Assembly: GCA_015680685.1 (NCBI GenBank)
Contig: MNCI01014774.1
Location: forward strand, 598,420 to 662,419
DNA: 64,000 nucleotides
Source of the DNA: Gnetum montanum
Taxonomy: Eukaryota > Streptophyta > Gnetopsida > Gnetales > Gnetaceae
Direction of reading: 5' to 3'
Part shown: piece after piece, positions 34,912 through 46,559 of the stretch
Layout: the number at the start of each line of letters is the position of its first letter
Numbering within the stretch: position 1 is the first letter of the stretch
Made by a program: the position numbers and the translations under genes
The notes under the pieces: generated by a model
What the model saw: the letters and a program-made list of their open reading frames with translations, nothing else
Told to the model about the DNA's origin: nothing
Database searches by the model: none

Positions 34912-35969
34912 TGAGGATCATTAAACTTAGAAGGGGGGATGAACAAGTTTCCTAAATTAAAACTTTATGAACTAAAGCACACACATAAAATTAACATGGT
35001 TCCCCAATTTGGATAGTCCACACTTGGAGGGTAGATCACAAGCACACCTATGGACTTTATTGCTCTTAAATGTGGTTTGAAGAATCCACACCTTGTGTAA
35101 TCTTCAAGCTCCACTCTAGCGTGTTGTGTTGCAACACCAACCACTCAACCTTGCAAGGTCTTGTTAGGCTTTGAATGTGGTTTCTAGGCTTCCACAACCT
35201 TTACAATCTTGATTTTTGCTTCGGAGTGTTGTGCCACACCACCTATCATTCAATCTCGTAGGATCATGACAAGCTCAAGCAAGATGCCTTGCAGCAAGAA
35301 GCACATCAAGCATGCATGGCAACAAGGGAGAATAATTGCAAGGGATAGATGCAACTTAGTTTGCTAATCCTTGCACTTTGAGGTACAACACACTTTACAA
35401 TGAACAAAAGATGATATAATGAAGAGCAACAGAGATCAAAATGATTGACAAAATGATTGTACAATGATTACACATAATGCATATGATACCTTCTTATAGT
35501 TGTCATGTTTTCAAATCCATCTTGAAACTCATGCAACAGCTAGCCAATGCTCACTAACAGTCATGGAAGACATCTTCTTCATGCCTGAGATGTCTTTCTA
35601 TATTTGCCCTTTATTCTGGAAAGATGTCTTTGTTTGGGAAAGACATCTTTTTGAAATATCCATTTTAGAAAGGTATATTTGTCTAATGGAAGACATCTTT
35701 TTGAAGCTAGCCTATATTCTATGAAGATGTCTTTGTCTGAGGAAAGATGTTTGCTGTTTCTTAAAGACATCTTTTCCTATGCATCCTCCAATTTTTCTGA
35801 GATGTCTATTAGTTCTTAGAGATGTATTTATTCAACCTTCCTTTGCATTATGAATTGATTATTCCTTATTCATGATTCAAGGCTTTTTGTGCAAGCACAA
35901 CAATCACACACACACACAAACAACCTTGTCTTCCAATTTTCTTAACATTTTGACATACCAAAAGGTCCA
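34912..35969 (-). repeat. Element C 5' LTR (right copy)
   Basis: 1,058 bp. It carries the AGACATCTTT-type array at 35,563-35,835 with fewer copies than the left LTR. Confidence 0.92.
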
Positions 35970-36670
35970 AAAGGGTCAATAGCTATACCATCTTGATAAA
36001 CAAGATAATCTAACATCTTTTCTATGATAATCCTAGAAATGCACTTATTGGGATTAGGATGTAGGTTAAACTTATCATAGTGAATTTGAACTTAGTCTAC
36101 GTCAAAAGCATGATCAATAGCTAAGGTAGATTTGATGCTCAAATCATCAACATAATCATTAACCATTTTCAACATCATGTCATTAAAGATGAAAGTCATA
36201 GCTTGTTGATAGGTAGCTCCAACATTTTTGGGTCAAAGAGCATTTTATTATAGAAAAATGATCCCCAAGAAGTCATGAAAGTGGTATATTGCTAGTGCTT
36301 TGGATTATTTGTAACCAAAAAACCCATCCATGAAGGATAGAAGTGCATGACTAGCTATAGAATCAATAAGGTAATTGATGTTTGGTAAATGAAAGTCATT
36401 CTTAAGAGTGACCTTATTACCATCTCAAAATTCAATGCATATGCAAATGCCACCATTCTTTTTGAAAACCACAACCATATTATAGTTTTTAATTAGAATA
36501 GTTGATAGGATAGATGAATCTAGCATTATAAAGTTTAGTAATCTTTTCTTTTAGAAAAAGAGCAATAGGAGGGCAAATATTTCTAATCATTTTCTTAATA
36601 GGTTTAGAACCTTCTTCTAAGATGATGTTATGTTGAACTAGCTTTGGGTCTAGATTGGACATGTCGCTAT
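35970..36670 (-). pseudogene. Element D reverse transcriptase N-terminal part
   Basis: On the minus strand, DMSNLDPKLVQHNIILEEGS is followed by KPIKKMIRNICPPIALF and KLYNARFIYPINYS, then decayed palm blocks and the active-site segment VDDLSIKST (YVDD type). It continues to HPNPNKCIS and GIAIDP at the edge of insertion C. Matches gypsy Tat-type reverse transcriptase, with many stops. Confidence 0.88.
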
Positions 36671-37259
36671 ATCCTCAAGAAAAAGTGATTGAATGGTTTT
36701 GCAAAGTTGCTAGGATAGAATTTCGAAGGTCTTAGGAAAGAAGAACATTGAGCTAAAGAGTCTGTTATTCACCCTTATAACTTAGTACTGGTACTTTGAT
36801 CAAATGATCATTGGTTAAAAGAGGCTCTTGATCAAAGAAATAGAGGTATGACTAAGATAAGAGTTCATCCTCTATAATGTCTAAAGAGGATATGAGAAAA
36901 GCTAAATTTGATGTCAAATCAAGAAAAGATGGATCTAGAGTCCTATGTACCTAGCTTGTAGGGTGGCTCAAGATTAGAGGTTGAAGCAGAGAATCTAGAG
37001 AGGTCGCCATGTTCACCTAGGTGATAATCAAGTTATAATATGTGTCATCTAAAAGTAAAGATATCAAAAGCTAAGTTAAGTGATGAAATTTTACAAACAT
37101 AAAAAGTCCTATAGCATGCATTGTTTCTAATTTATAAAAGTAATGGAAAAGAAAAGTTTTAATGTAGAAAATCTAAGGAAGAGTTTTAATGTGGAATTGA
37201 TGTAGCGTAAGCATGTTATAATGTTACATTAATTAAGGTTGAAGTTTTAATATGAAATT
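36671..37259 (-). other. Element D linker upstream of reverse transcriptase
   Basis: The minus strand is partly open between protease region and reverse transcriptase. No domain is recognisable. Confidence 0.4.
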
Positions 37260-39660
37260 GTATCTTCAATGCTAAAACTATTTAACTTTTGTTTCAAGGA
37301 TGCTACAACACCTAGGTTCCTCATCATTGAGCCTATGTATTTCATTAACAATATATTGTTTAATGACAACATGCTCATGCCATTGAATTTATGGATATGG
37401 AGGGGAGCTGCAGAATTTTTTAAGTTCTACATAATCCACTTTCATGTGGTGATCTAGATGGGCTTGAATGAAGAGGTAGTTTTAAAATCCTTGGAAGAAA
37501 TCCTGCTAGGATTTTTTGCTAAGCTCATAGAGATAATCTTTAGGTTGAGATTAGATATTGAGGAGCTGTCCAAGAATGTCCTAATTTACGGGAAATGTTT
37601 TGATAAGTTGTGAGAAAGAAGAGAGTATCAACTCTTCAGTGCCAATAGCACATTACTTTTGGGAAATCAGACTTGTAGAGCAATGTTTAACCCATCAAGA
37701 TCTCAAATTTTCATTGAGAGGTAAGTTAGAAGTTTTAAGAGTTGAAAAAATTTAAGTTAGCTTCATGTTTATTAAAACTAAATTAGAGTTTGTTATATAG
37801 AATTATTGATTCAAATGTGTAGAATCTTAATCATTTGGCATTTGTGCAAAACTTATTATGGGATCTCTCCCAACATCAAAATTAGAGACCTTAGGTGATG
37901 TCCCATTACAATGTGCAATATAGAGAATTGAAATTATATAAGTTTTGGAACGAGTATAACAATTAGGAATGGCTTCATTCATTGTGGAATGAAGTCTAGA
38001 GAGAAAAAGTAGAATAGCTAAAGGGGTTAAGGATCATCCTAATCTCAAAGATTAAGGAGAGAAAGTTAGTTAATGTTTATCTATTTTTGTTGTTTTTTGA
38101 AGTTAGAAAAAAGATGAGATTAGCTAGTAGTGATTTATGCTTATTTGTAGCTTAGCTAAACATTAATGATACTAATTTTATTGATGTCACAGAAGCAGCA
38201 GAAGAATTTGAAGTGAGGTTTACTAGCGAAGCATAAAGTGCTAAAAAGTCGCTATTTGAGGGAGTTGAAGTAAGATATATCAATAAGTTTGGTAGGATAG
38301 AAATTTTGTATGCTTTAGGCTTAAAAAATTCATACCCTAGTGTGATTAAATGTGTTAGGCTAATAAAGAGCTATTCAATAGAGAAGGTAGTTTTGTCATT
38401 TTTGTAGACCAGAAACAAGTTGTTGTTACTTAGGACCTAGCTACATTGAGGTATTAGTTGGGATTTATAGAGAAGGAAATAAGGATTGATAGTTCTAAGA
38501 TGGATTTAGAAAAATTACCTATCATGAAGGAATGGGTGAGGTTAGAAAAGAGAGATGCCACCAATGTACACAAGGGAACAAACAAAGATCTAAAGAAGTT
38601 ATTCCCTTTGTTTATTGAAAGGCTCTTTTAGAGTAAGATAGGTTAAAAATGGGAGCTCACCGCAAGGAGATGTAGGGGTTATATGAAGCAATGACCCAAG
38701 GAAGGGTAGCTAATTGGACATGAAAAGATAAAGAAGAGAACGAACAACAAATAAAGATGTTGTTTAACCAAGTGGAGTTATTTGAAGTAGAAATAAGGAA
38801 CAACATCATGGTTAGGCATAACCCTCCTTCCCATGCATACTAGAGAGAAAGGAATAAAGTTGTGGAATTCCAAAGAGTGTTGATGAAGAGAAAAAGATTA
38901 GCATTGGTCATGACGATTTTCATAACTAGTCTAAGGAATTTTATAATAACATGGGAGAGTTTGGGAAGGAAGCATCAAATAAATAAGTGATGGTACAAAA
39001 GATAGTATTGTGAGCTTTTACAAGAGAATAAAAGTTTATTTGTAGATAAAGAAATAAGAATTCTATTTATTAAATAGACTAGGTTAGAAGAACTTTTTGA
39101 AGATTTTCCAAATAGTGTGGTGGTTATTGTACCAAAGGAAGAAGGAAGAGGTTCTTAGGTGAAACCTATAATAGAAGGAGATGATGATGATATCACCTCT
39201 AAAGAGTTAAATGCCTACAAGGAAGAGTGGGCTAGCATTCTATCAAGGATTCCAAGTTTAGCCTTTGATGCACTAGACACAACCAACTTGAGTTTGGAGG
39301 AGATAGGATAGAAGATATTACAGATATACAAAGAGATTCAAAGTTAGCATTAAAACCTTAGGCAGTCATTTCAATTTATTTTATCTAATTGATAAAATAA
39401 AATAAAACTAACCAATTTTTCTTGACTTTTATGTGTAGACCCTGGGAAGAGTAATTAGAGACTAGCAAAAGAGCCTACTCTCAAGAAAATTGATGAGAAA
39501 GAGAAGGAAGCTACTAGAGATAAATAAGGATGTTAAGCTTTCTTTATGTATTTGTTTCATATATCATCTAGGATTGACATAGAGAAATTTTTTGTAAAAT
39601 GTTAAGTGTGTTTGATGTTCTAGTAATAAAATGTCATGTCGAAAGTTATGATGTGCATCA
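37260..39660 (+). pseudogene. Plus-strand coding-like island of unknown identity inside element D
   Basis: Opposite in orientation to D. Long partly open stretches occur on the plus strand: MLKLFNFCFKDATTPRFLII (37,269), MGLNEEVVLKSLEEILLGFF (about 37,459), VEVRYINKFGRIEILYALGL (about 38,270) and ITSKELNAYKEEWASILSRI (about 39,195). A pyrimidine-rich tract ending TTATGTGTAG (about 39,440) looks like a 3' splice site. It is followed by LAKEPTLKKIDEKEKEATRDK and a stop (about 39,523), then an AATAAA at about 39,628. I recognise no family. It could be a captured gene, an antisense ORF of D, or another decayed element. Confidence 0.35.
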
Positions 39661-39957
39661 ATTGTAAAAAGATGTTTATAAAAATGAAGTTCTCACATTA
39701 TTCTAGTTAACCATCTTTGTGTAATTGATAGTTAGAAACTTGATGTGATGGAAGTAACTACTTAATTTTTAACATTGCCCATTAATAATAAGTGATTAAG
39801 AGAAAATTAGAGCAAAAAGAAATGTTAGTTTTGTTTACTAATTGTCATTGTCTAATGATAACAAATAGTAGAAAAGTAGTTAAAAGGAATCCTAATAAGA
39901 GCTAGTAGGTGTCTACGACTTTGAAAGTGGCAAATAAGGATAAAAAGGTTTGAAAAC

Positions 39958-40170
39958 CTAATCATCCAAAGTTATTACACTTGCAATGAATTTTTGAGTA
40001 GTTGAATAAGAAGGATAAGATGAATGCTTCTTTTTAAGTGAAGATCTAGCTAGTTCTTCAAAACCTAAGTTAAGAAACTCAATATTGAGAATAGACTCAT
40101 CATTTAAGTCTATCAAATTTGGAGTGGTAGTTGAGTTCTTAGGAGAGAAAGAAACTATAAGCTTACCCAC
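39958..40170 (-). other. Element D coding-like fragment after the protease region
   Basis: A minus-strand frame MGKLIVSFSPKNSTTTPNLI... of 70 codons, placed between the 397-bp repeats and the plus-strand island. No domain recognised; belongs to D by orientation and position. Confidence 0.3.
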
Positions 40171-40200
40171 AAGTTCAAGTTTAGTATCATCTAGTTTGTT

Positions 40201-41391
40201 ACTAAGCTGATAAGGGTAGGCTTCTTAGTTTAGGTGAGAAATACTTGGGATCTGTTTATTTACTAAGATGATTATCTTATGGTTACAAATAGGGATGTGT
40301 ATCTCCTAATATATGGAAGAAGATATAGTTTGATGTTGAGCTGGTCAAGCACATCCTCGTATGGCATTGATACTAGGACATTCACATATGATAATAAAGT
40401 AAGATTTAGATTACACAACATCGTCTATCATGAAAGGTAATATAATGGAATCTATAATCTCTATTCGTATATCTTAAAAGGAGACAAGATTAGTACAAGT
40501 TTCATTGAAAGTTATTTGATCATGAAGACTAAGATGCTTGGTAACAGTTCTTGTGATCATGTTTAATTAAATGTCATCATCAACATGTATCATTGAAACT
40601 AAGCTGATAAGGGTAGGCTTATCAGTTTAGGTGAGAAATACTTGGGATCTGTTTGTTTACTGAGATGATTATCTTATGGTTACAAATAGGGATGTGTATC
40701 TCCTAATATATGGAAGAAGATATAGTTTGATGTTGAGCTGGTCAAGCACATCCTCGTGTGGCATTGATACTAGGACATTCACATATGATAATAAAGTAAG
40801 ATTTAGATTACACAACATCGTCTATCATGAAAGGTAATATAATGGAATCTATAATCTCTATTCGTATATCTTAAAAGGAGATAAGATTAGTACAAGTTTC
40901 ATTGAAAGTTACCTGATCATGAAGACTAAGATGCTTGGTAACAGTTCTTGTGATCATGTTTAATTAAATGTCCTCATCAACATGTATCATTGAAACTAAG
41001 CTGATAAGGGTATGCTTCTCAGTTTAGGTGAGAAATACTTGGGATCTGTTTGTTTACTGAGATGATTATCTTATGGTTACAAATAGGGATGTGTATCTCC
41101 TAATATATGGAAGAAGATATAGTTTGATGTTGAGCTGGTCAAGCACATCCTCGTATGGCATTGATACTAGGACATTCACATATGATAATAAAGTAAGATT
41201 TAGATTACACAACATCGTCTATCATGAAAGGTAATATAATGGAATCTATAATCTCTATTCGTATATCTTAAAAGGAGACAAGATTAGTACAAGTATCATT
41301 GAAAGTTACCTGATCATGAAGACTAAGATGCTTGGTAACAGTTCTTGTGATCATGTTTAATTAAATGTCATCATCAACATGTATCATCGAA
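40201..41391 (-). repeat. Three head-to-tail 397-bp units in element D protease region
   Basis: ACTAAGCTGATAAGGGTA begins units at 40,201, 40,598 and 40,995, and a fourth partial start is at 41,392. The spacing is 397 each time and the units are almost identical. On the minus strand each unit carries a retropepsin-like segment, NVLVSMPYEDVLDQLNI, preceded by TFNETCTNLVSF. The repeat therefore seems to lie over decayed gag-protease coding sequence. Confidence 0.93.
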
Positions 41392-41423
41392 ACTAAAGCT
41401 ACATGCAACGCCTTGATGATGAT

Positions 41424-42083
41424 TTAGAGTAATAATTGATAAATATTCCTTGTCTTCAAGTTAGTTTTAATGTTCTCATCATGAAAGTTTGAACTATTTG
41501 ATCCATAATGAGGAACTAAAAGAAAAGAAGATATAGCTTTCATTCTAGCAAGAATGTTACTTGGGACCATAACACTCTTAAGAATATCATATACTATAGC
41601 GTGATGTTCTTTTAAGGTTGTCAAGAAGTCATATAAGGATAAGTTTGTGTCTTTAGAATAGATAATGCTGGTGATGTGCTTTAAGACCTTATTGTCTGTA
41701 GGCTGAGATGCTTGTGGAGTAGGTGCTATTGTAACTAGCTATATAGGATTGGATGAAATTAGGAGGTTGCTTGATGAAGCAATATCAAATTTTTGTTGGA
41801 AGAAAATATTCTTTACTATCTTGGAAGGTTTTTTCTATCCATTATTAGCCTTCTCCTTTGGCTTGCTTGATCATGTCTCATTAGGAATGGGTCCAAAGGT
41901 TATAGGAGTAATTATACCTAATGAAATTGGATTAGATGGGTATATAAAAAAGGAGGATATGCTAATAGGTTGAGAAATACTAAATAATGATGGAGTAGTA
42001 GGAATATTAAGTAGAAAGGGCTAGAAAGGAGATATGGTAGGTTATGGTTGAGGGATAGAATGAGTGGTCCCAAAAGATGGAAT
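41424..42083 (-). pseudogene. Element D gag C-terminal part
   Basis: The minus strand carries a Pro/Ser-rich stretch beginning SIPSFGTTHSIPQP at the edge of insertion B. It is followed by SLYDFLTTLKEHHAIVYDIL, VMVPSNILARMKAI and, in the next segment, KALHVAL. This order (LYDLL..L..HR.vLl..L, HNKALHI) is the region upstream of protease in Tat/Athila-type gags. Confidence 0.6.
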
Positions 42084-42088
42084 AGAGT

Positions 42089-42963
42089 TGATGAGCAGTG
42101 AAGTATCCAACACCCAACCATATGAGATACAAGTGTTCATGCATGATCTTTATCGAATTTCATAGATAGGGCAATGTGATTATGCAAGTAATTGGTTAGA
42201 GTTCACAATTGTTATCTTCCAATGTGAGCTAGTAAATTCAATGTGTATGGTTTAACTCACGATGAGGTATATGATAGATGATGTTGTATTGGCTATATAA
42301 TGCCTAGTGAACATGAAGTAAATGGAAAGTAATTGTGAGTCTAAGTGATAGTAAACAAATCTGATCTAGCCTATGTGATGAGTAGCTAGTCTTGATCTTC
42401 CATTCACACCTTTGACTTCATGTAACTACTACTGGGATTAGCAAGTACCACACTACTGGGTGTACTAAGTGATAGTTCTACTGGATTACCAAGTAGCTAC
42501 ACTTAAGTGTTTGAGATTAATCATACTCATTCCACTTAACAACAATAATGGTAAACTGCATAGAAAGTAAATCAGTAACTATGAAAATAGTAAACATTAA
42601 ACTAAATGAAAGCAAAATAAAACTAAGTGTTTTTGCAATGATGGAAAGTATCTCAATCTTTATTTCTAGTCATGCAATGTGTCCAAGTACATCACACTCG
42701 AATAAAGACTCTGTTCAATCACTTAACATCACATTGTAGGCACACACTACTAAGTACTAAAAGCTAAAATCATGAAAACAAACTAAAAGAGTTCTGCTAC
42801 TATGTTATCAAATCTATTATAGATCCATGCACCTAAGTGTTGCTTTTATAGGTTGGCACATACTCCATGATATTGTTTATATGATAACATATTATGAGAT
42901 ACAATAACATATCTATGCCATTGTAGATACAATATCGTTATGGTAAAATTTTTGACTTTATCA
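42089..42963 (-). repeat. Element B 3' LTR (left copy)
   Basis: 875 bp. On the minus strand U3 carries GATAT/TATCATA motifs (42,943-42,866), then TATAAAA (42,850-42,844). It shares CAACCATA.GA.ATAC.AG.(A/G)T and CATGCATGATC with the element A LTR. Confidence 0.93.
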
Positions 42964-42976
42964 TACCCCCATGACT
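42964..42976 (-). other. Element B polypurine tract
   Basis: The minus strand reads GTCATGGGGGTA directly before LTR start TGATAAAG. Confidence 0.7.
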
Positions 42977-43167
42977 GATTGAAGACTCATCCTCGAGTTA
43001 AAAAAATGAGGATAGAGTCTTTTACAAAATTGGGAGGTAGATTTACATGACACTAACTACTTTGTAGATGACTCTTGAGTGTCGTGGTATTTTACAAAAA
43101 TGACACAAACATGACATGTGAAACTTTACAATACAAAAATAAAATTTGGTGAAGCTAGATTTAGCCT

Positions 43168-45901
43168 TATGTTGTTTCAGGTAGTGATGGCTCTTTCATT
43201 GGTTACTTTCCCTTATCATTCAGCTTTTGAAATTGGTGGTAGTTTAGGAGTGCTTGCAATTTCTCCTCTTTCATTCTTGGGTCGTGAACCGCCCATGCTG
43301 ATGAACCAATGTTTAATAGAGTTGGCACATCCCACTAACATGGCAATTGTGGAAACATCTAGTTGGCTTTAACATATCATGTTGCAAACTATCATCTTTC
43401 TTCTTCAAAAGCTTTGGCCTTCTCTCTTAATTAATGATAATCTATTAATCTTTTGGCTAGGTTTGCTGTGACATCATTTTGTCCCTGGTAGCTAGCCTTA
43501 ATTGCTTCTAGCTCTAAGTTTGCTACTAGAAGTTTCTGTAAAGCAACTTTGCGATCTACAAGCTTCTTCTTGTATAGGGCATATGTCGCTGGTACTTTTT
43601 GTTCAAGTTCACTTCTAGGCTTACCTACTGTCAACATGGCCAGGTTAGCATAATAGAGGTTTGCTAACCCCATGTATTTTTTTAACTCTTCTATTTGTAG
43701 GTCTTTATTTTTCACTTCTGCTTTATAGGTGTGGGCCATGCTATCCAATATGGGTTTCTATTTTTGAATCTGTGTTGATATGGAATTAATTCTAGTCTTC
43801 GCCATAAAAATCTCTTTCTTATTGATTTTTTTATACATTCTCACCTGATCTTGGAAGTGTTCCTTGAGCTGTTCATGCTACTTTGTCTTATTCTACCACA
43901 TGCAAATTTTGATGGCTGACTTCTGATGGATGGCATGCACCTCCTCCATGGAGAGGGTTCTTTTTTCTCTTACAAGGTAGCTCATATCTTGGTTGATCCT
44001 CACCAACTATTCCCTTAGCTAGTGAATGCTCTCTTCCAAAATAAATTTCTATTTTTAATAGTGGTCAACCACATGTTATCTGCAGTGAGTTGTTTATTTT
44101 CCTCTTGTAAGGAAACAAGTGCTTTAGCATAGACATATGTTTGGGATTTGGCTGCTAAATCATCCCATACCACCATTTCTTTCTCATTCTCCATCTCTTT
44201 ATTGTTCTTAAGAAGGTAGCTTATCTACTTAGTTTTGAATTGTGCATGTTGTTCTGGTGTAATGAATTGAGTTGGATCTCTTCTTTCTACTCTTAGGGCT
44301 ATGAGCTATTCTTATAATTTGCGAAGCTCATTCTCAACATGATCTACCTTGGTTTTGACCATGATCAATTTTTCTTTGGTGGTAATTAATTCAGGCTATG
44401 TTGTAGTGACATTACTAGGAATGTTGAAGAGATTTGTCATAACTTGTCATGTCGGCAACAGTCTATCTAATACATCTTCATGATTTGTAGGAGTCATAGA
44501 GGTACCAGCTAACATTTGAGCATCTTTGGTTCTAGAAAAACTTGTTGGTAGCACAATAGGTACATTGAAAGATCCTTTAATGTGATTTGTGATCACTTTT
44601 GTGGCTCCCACTGCATCATGGTACTATATGACCACAACTGTGGCTCCTTCTTCAGATTCAAGTAGCACTTGGAATGATGCGATATTCCCAAACATTTGTT
44701 GTGATCACTGGGCCTCTCCTCATGACTACAATGATATTTTTCTATTGGTAGGATTTGCTGAGATGGTTGGCTTGACTGCATCATCAATTACTTTGAATAA
44801 ATTGGCCTCTTTCCTACTTCCCCAACAAATGATTTCTGCAATTTGCTGCAAATGACTCATTGAAGGCCTATAATCTGGTGGTGGTGGTGGTGGAACTTCT
44901 TGTTGCTAATGATATTGTTGTTTTGTGGTTTGTGTAAACTCCTCAGTGCCTGGTTGTTCTTCTATTTGGTCCTTTTTGGGAGGCACTAGCTTGAGCATTT
45001 TAGCATAGTAAGCATTCTGTACCTTCCTTAATGCATCATTTGTATATTCTAGGATGCTAGCTCATTTGCATAACTTTTGAATAAGGTAAGGGAATGGAAG
45101 TGTTAACTTCCATTCCTTCTTCTTCTCAAACCACCTTTGGATTTCTATGAATTAGAGGTGAGTGATGTTTGCATTGAAATTTCCCATTAATATTGCACTA
45201 CCTCTAACTACATATGTAGAGATTCAGTTTAATCTCTTGGTGAGAAATAGGTGATAAGTGCCAATTTTAAAATAGATCTTTTCTTTTTCAGTTAGTTCAC
45301 TATATTCTTTATTGTCCTTGCCATACACCCACTGCAACCATAGCTTCCTGGTGTTTGTGTTAGATCTTGTTAATATTTGTGACACCTTTGCCCCTTCATT
45401 GGGCACATTCAATACCTTTGTAATTGCCTTAACTAAGTAAGACACTATGATCCCTTCAATTTTTATTGTAGCATTTGGTTCTCGATTCTACCAAAATTGG
45501 AGTATTTCTTCTAAATACCACTCCCCACTTGTTGTCAGAGTAGGCCACAAAGGAGATGATTGAAGTTGGGCCTTAACACCTTCTGAAGAAAATTCAAAAA
45601 ATGGACCAAATTTAAGTTCCACAATTATTGTCAACATGATGGAATTTTCCTGAATAGCCTAAAGGCATTTAGGTGATAGTGTGAGTTTCTGTTCCTGGAT
45701 GGGCACTTGTGGAATGTTTACTTTTGCTTGAGTAGATTACTTTGTGGTAGGCGTTTGTTGATGAATACTAAAGGATTGTTCCTCTTTCTCTCCTTGTTTT
45801 GCTTGCAAGTTTTTCTTGCTCATTTATCCTCTTCCACCACATTGTGATCTTTTGCTTGCTAGTCATGGAAGTTCTCCTTGTGCTCCTCTTTTTGGGATCA
45901 T
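43168..45901 (-). pseudogene. Element B ORF2: PF20167-like N-terminus, Pro-rich linker, coiled-coil C-terminus (decayed)
   Basis: ATG at 45,901 (MIPKRGAQGELP) follows a GATTGCAG acceptor. Recognisable blocks are FGPFFEFSSEGVKAQLQ, KLWLQWVYGKDNKEYSELTE, FKIGTYHLFLTKRLN, STYVVRGSAILMGNFNANI and LPFPYLIQKLC (45,100-45,066). A PPPPPPDYRPSMSHL linker, a VGATKVITNHIKGSFNVP segment and a coiled coil (43,748-43,431, with SELEQKVPATYALYKKKL) follow. It ends PMKEPSLPETT, stop at 43,168-43,170. Each block has a counterpart in element A in the same order and at nearly the same total length (2,734 against 2,756 nt). Several stops: not functional. Role unknown. Confidence 0.72.
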
Positions 45902-46170
45902 CTGCAATCAATCAAGGGTTTAGAATTACTAGAGTATTCTCATAAATGAGCAACAATTTGGTACCTTACTCATACCCTTTTTTTATATTAAGTTCTTAGT
46001 TTATTATGATTTCAAAGTTAGAAAGTTTTTTAAGAACAACCCCATTAGTACTTTTCTATGGCGTAAAATGAGTGGTATGATCAATTACGAGTCTTATTAA
46101 AGTTGTTTTTGCCTTAACATGAGTGATTTACTTTAAAAATTCTTAATATGTCCCCTTAAACTTATCCTTA
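45902..46170 (-). other. Element B ORF2 leader intron (predicted)
   Basis: The acceptor TGATTGCAG|ATG matches element A. The corresponding donor is GG|ATAAGT, so if an intron existed the donor has since mutated. Confidence 0.4.
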
Positions 46171-46425
46171 TAATACCTTCCATTCATTAGTAATTTCAAA
46201 AAAATTAACTCAGATTTTCCTCACTAGAACCCCCCACAACTAAGATGAGCACCTTGGGATCATGTAGATTTGAAAATCATGAAAATCAAAGAAATAATGT
46301 GCAAGCTATGGGCACTAGAAGATGCGGTGTCAAAGCACTTAGTTACAAAGAAAAATCGGCAACAACTCTCCTTTTATGAAAATTAGATATGAAAATTCTT
46401 TCTAACTCCCCAATGCTATATATAG

Positions 46426-46503
46426 TATTTATAAGTGCAATATCATAAATATGCCATTGTACATGTGATATCATAGGTGCCTGTGATATCATAGATACAA
46501 TAT
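46426..46503 (-). promoter_or_regulatory. Element B internal promoter for ORF2
   Basis: The minus strand has ATGATATCAC twice plus two ATATTG/TATTG motifs (46,503-46,438), then CTTATAAATACTATATATAG (TATAAATA at 46,433-46,426). GAGAGTTGTTGCCGATTTTT follows in the leader. Layout as in element A and as in the LTR U3. Confidence 0.55.
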
Positions 46504-46559
46504 AACCTTAGAAAAAATGAAATTTTCTTAAGGTTTTTTAGGGAAAAATTAAGTCCCAT

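Larger units (their letters stand above)
29310..35969 (-). mobile_element. Element C: pol-less copia-type LTR retrotransposon with gag and ORF2
   Basis: LTRs at 29,310-30,547 and 34,912-35,969 share ends TGAG..GGTCCA. The primer site TGGTATCAGAGCC (34,909-34,897) matches initiator tRNA-Met and sits two bases inside the 5' LTR. On the minus strand follow a UBN2-type gag with a perfect zinc knuckle, an internal promoter, ORF2 and a polypurine tract at the left LTR. No integrase or reverse transcriptase is present. It interrupts D's reverse transcriptase, whose two halves lie directly against its ends. A target duplication is not clean: ACCC is shared, with three extra bases on one side. Confidence 0.9.

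Noticed and set aside
40201-41391. CRISPR-like or centromeric array
   Set aside because: Only three long units without spacers, in a eukaryotic retroelement.
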